Made by a program: the position numbers and the translations under genes
Assembly (NCBI GenBank): GCA_021298235.1
Contig: JAJTDX010000055.1
Span: 1 to 44,270 of the forward strand
Source of the DNA: Cryomorphaceae bacterium
GTDB taxonomy: Bacteria > Bacteroidota > Bacteroidia > Flavobacteriales > Crocinitomicaceae
Length of the DNA stretch: 44,270 nucleotides
Direction: 5' to 3'
Notes under the pieces: generated by a model
Databases searched by the model: none
The model's input: the letters and a program-made list of their open reading frames with translations, nothing else
What the model was told of the DNA's origin: nothing
Part shown: piece after piece, positions 39,402 to 44,270 of the stretch
How the letters are laid out: the number at the start of each line of letters is the position of its first letter
Numbering within the stretch: the stretch's first letter is position 1

Positions 39402-40547
39402 ATGAGCACCCATTTCTCTGGTAAACAATGGAAGATCTGGATCGGTGTATCTGTGGGAATCCTTGTTGTGGGGATTCTGTTTTATCTGAATTTGACTCAG
39501 ACGCGCTTTATTTCTGTGAGTAAAGGCGCGGGATCGCATTGTTGGGAAGATAAAAATCATAACGGAATTGTTGACCTTGGCCTGGAAAAGGAATTTTATT
39601 TGTGTGCATCCGGAGAGTATCGGAAAGAACAGTTGACGGATGTGTTCTATTCGATACATTGGACTGGGGCGTCCTTTGCTTTCATTGGAGGCGCACTACT
39701 TTTTATGGGGCTACGGGATGTGTTCTATATGATCCGCATCCGTGTACTCTCTAATCATAGCCTTTCGTGGAAATCAAGCTTTCAAACTATAATGCTCTGG
39801 GAATTCGCTTCCGCACTTTCTCCGGGCGTAATGAGCGGCGCAGCTGTGGCGATGTTTATTCTCAACAGAGAAAAGATACCCTTGAGCAAAAGTACCACAA
39901 TGGTTCTGGTTACTGCCATGCTTGATAACTTCTTCTTCTGCATAATGATTCCTTTGGTTTTTCTGTTCTTTGACAGCACCCTTATTTTTCCTGCAAATTC
40001 TATGGCAGAATATCTCTTCTGGATGGGATATGGAGTGTTTTTTTGTGTTTTTCTGTTCTTCTTCTTATCAGTTTTCATTTTACCCGGGCTTATCCCGAGG
40101 CTTTTGTTAGGTATATTTTCATTGCCGATTCTAAAGCGGTGGAAACTTGCAGTAGATCGATTTACCAGCGACCTAAAGGAGGCAACGAAAGAAATGAGAA
40201 CATACAGAATCTTTTTTTGGCTGCAGCTTACCGGTGCAACTTTTGGAAGTTGGGTTTCTAGGTTTCTAGTTATTAATTTCCTTTTAGCAGCGTTCCTTCC
40301 ATTGGACGCGACGCGACACCTTCTTATTCTTGCAAAACAATTTATCCTCTGGTTATTTATGAGAATGAGTCCTACCCCTGGCGGCAGTGGTGTGGCTGAA
40401 TATGCTTTCAGTGAATTGTTGGGGGCGCTTGGCGGGTCAACATTAATTATTCTTGTGCTCGCATTTCTCTGGAGGATACTCTCCTACTACAGCTATTTAC
40501 TGATTGGGTCGATTCTTTTGCCCCGATGGCTTTCAAAAAACCGTTAG
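39402..40547 (+). CDS. Flippase-like integral membrane protein (UPF0104/LPG synthase TM family) with periplasmic insert
   Basis: 381 residues with about eight membrane segments. Family motifs: LWEFASALSPGVMSGAAVAMFILNRE (about 127-152) and MSPTPGGSGVAEYAFSELLG near the C-terminus. The family is thought to move lipids or glycolipids across the inner membrane; no ligand can be assigned. After TM1 (about 12-31) there is an extra segment with Cys47 and Cys68 around WEDKNHNGIVDLGLE, which resembles a DxNxNG calcium-binding loop and is not typical of the family as I know it. It lies directly behind the broken lipoprotein gene and shares its final TTAG with the convergent gene. Confidence 0.85.
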   Translation: MSTHFSGKQWKIWIGVSVGILVVGILFYLNLTQTRFISVSKGAGSHCWEDKNHNGIVDLGLEKEFYLCASGEYRKEQLTDVFYSIHWTGASFAFIGGALLFMGLRDVFYMIRIRVLSNHSLSWKSSFQTIMLWEFASALSPGVMSGAAVAMFILNREKIPLSKSTTMVLVTAMLDNFFFCIMIPLVFLFFDSTLIFPANSMAEYLFWMGYGVFFCVFLFFFLSVFILPGLIPRLLLGIFSLPILKRWKLAVDRFTSDLKEATKEMRTYRIFFWLQLTGATFGSWVSRFLVINFLLAAFLPLDATRHLLILAKQFILWLFMRMSPTPGGSGVAEYAFSELLGALGGSTLIILVLAFLWRILSYYSYLLIGSILLPRWLSKNR

Positions 40548-41125
40548 CGCCTGAGCTGAAAAGCACTTGTGCCACCAAGAAGTAAGATCAAATAAACCCA
40601 TTCAGGGAAAAGGATGAAAAAACTTATGGCAGTGATTAAACCAACACACGCCATTAGAACCAAGAGCTCTCTGTAGTGCATCATCCAGAGTATTTGAAGG
40701 GACAGTTTTTTATGAAGCCCTGGCTTTATAAATTCAACTTTATAACGCTGGTAACCAACAAGAGCCAATAAGGGTAGCAGCAAATACCCCTGTTGAATAC
40801 CCAGGTCTTTATATTGCCAGAATTCGATGGCTTCAGACACCATATTCATTTCCGGATGCAGACTTAAAAAAAATATGCGAAGCAAAAACAAAACACTAGT
40901 TACGATCACCATGCCTGTTAGAATGTACCCCACGGGCTTCATCATTCCGCCTCCTTGGGTCAGGCATATTTTTCGGCTCTTAAAATGCATAAAAATCTCT
41001 GAGACAAACAAATCAAGAAGGTAATATAAAACTATGAAGAAAAGATCCCATTCCCAAAATAGGTAACCCAACACCGGAATCAAGGCGTCCGAAAAAACTT
41101 GTATCAGACGAAGATTAAAGTTCAT
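40544..41125 (-). CDS. Polytopic membrane protein of unknown function
   Basis: 193 residues, about five membrane segments (FSDALIPVLGYLFW, LFFIVLYYLLDLFVSEIF, VGYILTGMVIVTSVLFLL, GYLLLPLLALVGYQ, LLVLMACVGLITAISFFIL). The N-terminal LIPVLGYLFWEWDLFFIV recalls the DUF6498 group, but I would not assign it with confidence. The last part (WVYLILLLGGTSAFQLRR) ends in a short basic tail. The start overlaps the upstream TPR lipoprotein gene by 11 bases, so the two form an operon; the stop interlocks with the flippase gene. Confidence 0.7.
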   Translation of the reverse strand: MNFNLRLIQVFSDALIPVLGYLFWEWDLFFIVLYYLLDLFVSEIFMHFKSRKICLTQGGGMMKPVGYILTGMVIVTSVLFLLRIFFLSLHPEMNMVSEAIEFWQYKDLGIQQGYLLLPLLALVGYQRYKVEFIKPGLHKKLSLQILWMMHYRELLVLMACVGLITAISFFILFPEWVYLILLLGGTSAFQLRR

Positions 41126-42125
41126 TTTTTAATTTATCGGCTCGATCACGCGACAACTTAAACTCAGGATCATATTTAAGTGCTTTGCCGTAAGACTGTA
41201 GAGCTCTTGTCACATCTCCTTGTTCCTCGTAACAAGACCCTAAATTATGCCATGCCTCCACAAAACGTGGTTCGGACTGAATCGCTGAATTATAGTAATA
41301 AATGGCACTGTCAATTTCTTTGTAGTTATGCTGTTTGATGACTCCAATTTGGTTCAATGCCTGATAATACTCTGGATCTACACGGAGCATTCTTCGGTAT
41401 AATGCGAGCGCCTTAGCGGGTTCGTTAAATACCTGATAGGCAAATGCAAGAGAAAAAAGTACTTCAGTGTTTTTGGGTTGCAGCTTTACCGCTGTTCGGT
41501 AGTATTCTATACAAATAGGATTTTTTTCAGACTCATAGAGCGCGCCTAACATCAAGTATGCTTTGAAGAATTTCGGGTCTTGCTGTACTGCTGTTTCATA
41601 GGACGATTTAGCAAGGTCGCGTTTGTCCAGAAAAATATAAATCGAACCCTTCATGATATACGCATCACGGTACTTTTTATCTATCCGTAATGCCTTGTTT
41701 ATCCATTTAAAAGCTTCCTCAAAATCCATTTGCTGGGCATAAGTAGAGGCTAATGAAACCAACGTTTTTGTTGATTTTGGTCTTTTTTTGAGAATAACTT
41801 TATAATGCCGTTGAGCCGCTGAAACATCTGTCGTTAATTGCCTTTCGGGCTTATTGTTCATCACATCCGCAAACAACTCTCTCGCGTCGAGATTATTGCT
41901 GTCTAAACGAAAGGCCCTTGCTGCGTCGGCTTGTGCTTTATCAAATTTCTGTCTTTCAAAATCCCTCTGCCCACGTTTAATTAAAAGCGCAACGCTATCT
42001 GGATAACGATTCAGTAAACTGTCCAAATTGCCGCTGGTTGGCTGAATTGATTTTGACGTATTGTTGCATCCAACACTTAGAATCAGCATTAGAATTGAGC
42101 AACCAATGAATAGAAATTTTCTCAC
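41115..42125 (-). CDS. TPR lipoprotein with GTG start
   Basis: 336 residues. Signal peptide with lipobox (LILSVGC, Cys20), then about seven or eight TPRs (KFDKAQADAARAFRLDSNN, DFEEAFKWINKALRIDKKYR, DLAKSSYETAVQQDPKFFK, PAKALALYRRMLRVDPEYY, FVEAWHNLGSCYEEQGDVTR). Outer-membrane or periplasmic lipoprotein that probably scaffolds other envelope proteins. The start is GTG at 42125 (MRKFLFIG); no ATG precedes the signal peptide. A perfect TATTTTTG box ends 5 bases before it, so this is a predicted leaderless GTG gene. Confidence 0.85.
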   Translation of the reverse strand: MRKFLFIGCSILMLILSVGCNNTSKSIQPTSGNLDSLLNRYPDSVALLIKRGQRDFERQKFDKAQADAARAFRLDSNNLDARELFADVMNNKPERQLTTDVSAAQRHYKVILKKRPKSTKTLVSLASTYAQQMDFEEAFKWINKALRIDKKYRDAYIMKGSIYIFLDKRDLAKSSYETAVQQDPKFFKAYLMLGALYESEKNPICIEYYRTAVKLQPKNTEVLFSLAFAYQVFNEPAKALALYRRMLRVDPEYYQALNQIGVIKQHNYKEIDSAIYYYNSAIQSEPRFVEAWHNLGSCYEEQGDVTRALQSYGKALKYDPEFKLSRDRADKLKNEL

Positions 42126-42129
42126 ATTT

Positions 42130-42137
42130 CAAAAATA
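42130..42137 (-). promoter_or_regulatory. Bacteroidota -7 box abutting the GTG-started TPR lipoprotein gene
   Basis: On the minus strand TATTTTTG (exact consensus) ends 5 bases before GTG 42125. A TTTG lies 15 bases and a TTG 22 bases further upstream; neither is at the ideal distance. Confidence 0.6.
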
Positions 42138-42175
42138 CACCAAAAGCTGTTTCAAAAGACAAGTACTTAAATTCG

Positions 42176-42183
42176 TATTTTTG
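42176..42183 (+). promoter_or_regulatory. Bacteroidota -7 box abutting the small membrane protein gene
   Basis: TATTTTTG (exact consensus) ends 5 bases before ATG 42188. It is the same 8-mer and spacing as the divergent promoter at 42130-42137, in a 62-base gap. Confidence 0.6.
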
Positions 42184-42187
42184 CAGT

Positions 42188-42439
42188 ATGCAGAGAAAAT
42201 ATTTGTTTTTACTGATTCTGGTACTGATCTTCAGCCTTCAACCCGAGCTGTTTGCTCAAGGTTGTTCACAGTGTAAACTTTTATCTGAACAAGGGAGTGA
42301 GCTAGACGAAAACTCCTTTGGTTCCAACATCAACATTGGAATTCTCTACTTAATGATTATACCCTATTTATTACTCTTTTTCCTTTTTCGGAAACGAATT
42401 ATTGGATTTCTAAAATCTTTCATAAAAAGTAGCTCCTAG
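42188..42439 (+). CDS. Small exported protein with one membrane segment
   Basis: 83 residues. Signal peptide (YLFLLILVLIFSLQPELFAQ), a short middle with GCSQCKLLSEQ (a CxxC pair) and SNINIGILYLMIIPYLLLFF (membrane segment), then a basic tail (RKRIIGFLKSF). Similar small CxxC proteins occur in other Bacteroidota. The two cysteines would face the periplasm, where they could be redox-active or bind a metal; nothing proves this. The product is too short for similarity alone to be decisive, but the promoter box placed exactly at the start supports a real gene. Confidence 0.75.
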   Translation: MQRKYLFLLILVLIFSLQPELFAQGCSQCKLLSEQGSELDENSFGSNINIGILYLMIIPYLLLFFLFRKRIIGFLKSFIKSSS

Positions 42440-42440
42440 C

Positions 42441-43469
42441 TTATTTTCTGCGCGACTTAAAAAGGGCGTGATTCAAATTGGTGTAGGCAAGAGAAAATTC
42501 TAACGATCCTGTATACGCTTCTCGCATCTTGGAAATGGTCGCGTCATAGGAGATTCCGAGATGAAATCCTTTCCAATCTAATTGAATGGTGGGACAAATA
42601 GCATCATTGACCCTGAAATATGTCCCAAAACCAAAGTATGCGTCCTGAGAATGTCCGGTGATTTTTGTTCCGTCTTTGAATCGATATTTTGAAATGATAC
42701 CTAATATCGTTTCTTGATGAGGGCCCTGCATTGACTGAACAACACTCGCATCTACACACCAATCGGTCATGGAAATATCTGCGGTGACGGATGCGTGGGC
42801 AACAAACTTTCGGTACATGCGGTCTCCCGTAATTCCGGAAAATGAGAGCGCCGGACGGTTTAAATGAAACGCACCGAGACCAACCTGAAGTTTGAAATTA
42901 TCTTTTCTGCGAAAGCTGGATTTACTTGCATCATATACATAGTATGCGCCTGCGGAGGCATCAATGTAACGGTAGCCGCTGAATCCCGCCGATTCACCTG
43001 TTTGAATATCCGTATCATATGCGTTGCCATTCCATTGAGAATTAAACGTAAGTGTTGAAAAATCCGCGCTTCTATTTCCAAAACCACCCTGGATACCTGC
43101 GGAGATCGTGTGGCCACCTCCTACGGGTAAGATTCCACTCAGTGTAAGCGCCCCTGTCTGCATGCCGAACCTCGAGTCTCCACCAATATCATTATAAAAC
43201 AAAAGGCCTAATCCAACGTGTGCTTTGTCTCTGAAATCATCTTTTCCCAGATTAATGTCAGCCGCAACAGAGGAGGTCATAAACTGAGTGGCTGCGCCTA
43301 GCCACTGATTGCGGTGGTTTACGTTGACCCGCTCCCAACCATCATACACTCCTGCACAAGCCGGGTTTATCAAAAGGGGTGTTTGGGCTGTTTGAGAAAA
43401 ATGAATGTCTTGAGCAGCCAGCTGCCCCATCAAAAGCGTCGAAAGAATAAAGGTGATTTTCTTCATCAT
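42441..43469 (-). CDS. PorP/SprF-family type IX secretion membrane protein
   Basis: 342 residues from the ATG at 43469, whose A is shared with the upstream TGA stop. Signal peptide, then QDIHFSQTAQTPLLINPACAGVYDG, the PorP/SprF signature, and repeated barrel-type strands (VNVNHRNQWLGAATQFMTS, GVKDLFRDKA-like region VGLGLLFYNDIGGDSRFG, TISAGIQGGFGNRS, FKLQVGLGAFHLNRPALSF). It is placed directly behind a gene with a gliding-type C-terminal domain; this adhesin-PorP pairing is common in Bacteroidota, and the partner is thought to help secrete or attach the adhesin at the surface. Confidence 0.92.
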   Translation of the reverse strand: MMKKITFILSTLLMGQLAAQDIHFSQTAQTPLLINPACAGVYDGWERVNVNHRNQWLGAATQFMTSSVAADINLGKDDFRDKAHVGLGLLFYNDIGGDSRFGMQTGALTLSGILPVGGGHTISAGIQGGFGNRSADFSTLTFNSQWNGNAYDTDIQTGESAGFSGYRYIDASAGAYYVYDASKSSFRRKDNFKLQVGLGAFHLNRPALSFSGITGDRMYRKFVAHASVTADISMTDWCVDASVVQSMQGPHQETILGIISKYRFKDGTKITGHSQDAYFGFGTYFRVNDAICPTIQLDWKGFHLGISYDATISKMREAYTGSLEFSLAYTNLNHALFKSRRK

Positions 43470-44270
43470 CAACGAATTAGGGTAATGTTTCCAGAGAGGG
43501 TTTTGGACGTGTTGTCATCAAAACGAACTTCCAGGATGTAAGCGTAGACGCCAGCATTACAAGGCTTACCCTCAAATGTTCCGTCCCATTCAAAACTCTC
43601 TTCCGACGTATTTACCATGCGATTTCCCCAGCGATCGTAGATAGAAAGGGTGAATGAAACAACATTTCTTCCCACGATCAGATAAAGCGTTTCATTCTCG
43701 GCATCTCCTTCTCCATCAGGAGAGAAACCAGTCGGAATATAAATTCCATCAATACAATCCGCACCCATATCCATTGGATCACATGGATCAAAAGGATCGG
43801 TACCATCCGCTATTTCGGTGATGTCAAGAATGCCGTCCTCATCGCAATCCTCACCTGAAACTATCGGTTGCGTCACATCCGTGATAACGTATGAGCATGG
43901 ATCATTCAAATCAGTTCCTGAAGAAGTCTCCGTAGCATCGAGGACACCATCTCCGTCTGTGTCAAATTGGCATCCCGGAAGCGTGTCGTCAGGATCGCAT
44001 GGGTCCAATGGATTAGAGCCATTGGTAACTTCTTGCCCATCCGTGAACGCATCCCCATCCGTGTTTGGATTGGTCGGGTCGGTGCCTGCTGTTGTCTCCT
44101 GTGAATTCGTTAGCCCATCACCATCTTGATCACATGGTCCGGCATTTGGATTAGGTATGCAAGGGTCTGTATTGGCAGGGTCAAGCTCGTCCGTGACACC
44201 ATCACCATCCGTATCTGTAACCCCCGACTCCAACGCATCTATTGTTCCGTCACCATCTGTATCCATTGGA
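43469..44270 (-). CDS. Large surface protein, C-terminal part, with TSP3 repeats and T9SS type B C-terminal domain
   Basis: The frame is open to the right edge, so the N-terminal part is missing. About 170 residues are thrombospondin type 3-like calcium repeats ([70 protein letters not shown]), with Cys pairs between several of them. The last 90 residues form the gliding motility-associated C-terminal domain ([63 protein letters not shown]). Such proteins are T9SS type B cargo, displayed on the surface with help from the PorP/SprF-type partner encoded next. The stop overlaps that gene (TGATG), so the two are translated together. Confidence 0.9.
   Translation of the reverse strand, partial: PMDTDGDGTIDALESGVTDTDGDGVTDELDPANTDPCIPNPNAGPCDQDGDGLTNSQETTAGTDPTNPNTDGDAFTDGQEVTNGSNPLDPCDPDDTLPGCQFDTDGDGVLDATETSSGTDLNDPCSYVITDVTQPIVSGEDCDEDGILDITEIADGTDPFDPCDPMDMGADCIDGIYIPTGFSPDGEGDAENETLYLIVGRNVVSFTLSIYDRWGNRMVNTSEESFEWDGTFEGKPCNAGVYAYILEVRFDDNTSKTLSGNITLIR

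Noticed and set aside
43470..43472. TTG start for the PorP-like gene
   Set aside because: The next codon is an ATG that overlaps the upstream stop (TGATG), the normal coupling pattern in this window.
43750..44270. Repetitive DNA resembling a tandem array
   Set aside because: The periodicity comes from TSP3-type calcium repeats in the encoded protein, with changing codons.

Overview
The window comes from a Bacteroidota chromosome, most likely a flavobacterial lineage near Cryomorphaceae/Crocinitomicaceae. The evidence is type IX secretion (T9SS) cargo with C-terminal sorting domains, a PorP/SprF-type protein, TonB-dependent receptors with N-terminal carboxypeptidase-regulatory-like domains, a Bacteroidota-type DksA with a cysteine-poor finger, and promoters of the TAnnTTTG (-7) type with almost no Shine-Dalgarno sites. 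Composition looks even and moderately AT-rich. I see no rRNA, tRNA, transposase, prophage or CRISPR array, and no gene-free stretch over 300 bases; the longest gaps are about 150 bases.

Layout. 1-934: C-terminal end of a secreted protein with two copies of a Cys/His motif and a long disordered tail. 1045-4411: periplasmic foldase (PpiD-like) and convergent dprA. 4500-12153: two tandem paralogous TonB-dependent receptors, kdsB coupled to the second, an HU-like/SPOR membrane protein and an exported C1-type cysteine peptidase. 12216-15526: short BlaI-like repressor, membrane metallophosphoesterase, dxr, and a small DUF6495-like protein. 15580-20150: DUF2911/TPR protein, SUFU-domain protein and a frame-disrupted AsmA protein. 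20216-24151: exported LD-carboxypeptidase, T9SS cargo protein, bestrophin-like channel and tryptophan 2,3-dioxygenase. 24148-29856 (minus): broken HAD phosphatase, phytase-like propeller protein, CNNM/CorC protein, purD, purQ and a DUF6427-like membrane protein. 29993-35901: dksA-like gene and lspA, converging on an outer-membrane barrel plus 1018-residue TPR operon. 36058-42439: ftsE, DEDDy exonuclease, free-Met-R-sulfoxide reductase, frame-disrupted Ig-like lipoprotein, flippase-like protein, small membrane proteins and a TPR lipoprotein. 42441-44270: PorP/SprF gene behind the end of a large adhesin carrying TSP3 repeats and a gliding-type C-terminal domain.

The common theme is envelope building: LPS core sugar activation, isoprenoid synthesis, lipoprotein processing, foldases, AsmA transport, OM receptors and T9SS surface proteins, mixed with purine synthesis and stress housekeeping.

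Two patterns cut across the genes. First, at nine transcription-unit starts the -7 box ends exactly 5 or 6 bases before the start codon, which predicts leaderless mRNAs. Second, three genes (AsmA, HAD phosphatase, Ig-like lipoprotein) look as if a block of roughly 90-150 bases was lost out of frame, and one TonB receptor lacks an 84-base block its neighbour has. These may be real gene decay or assembly faults; reads would decide.
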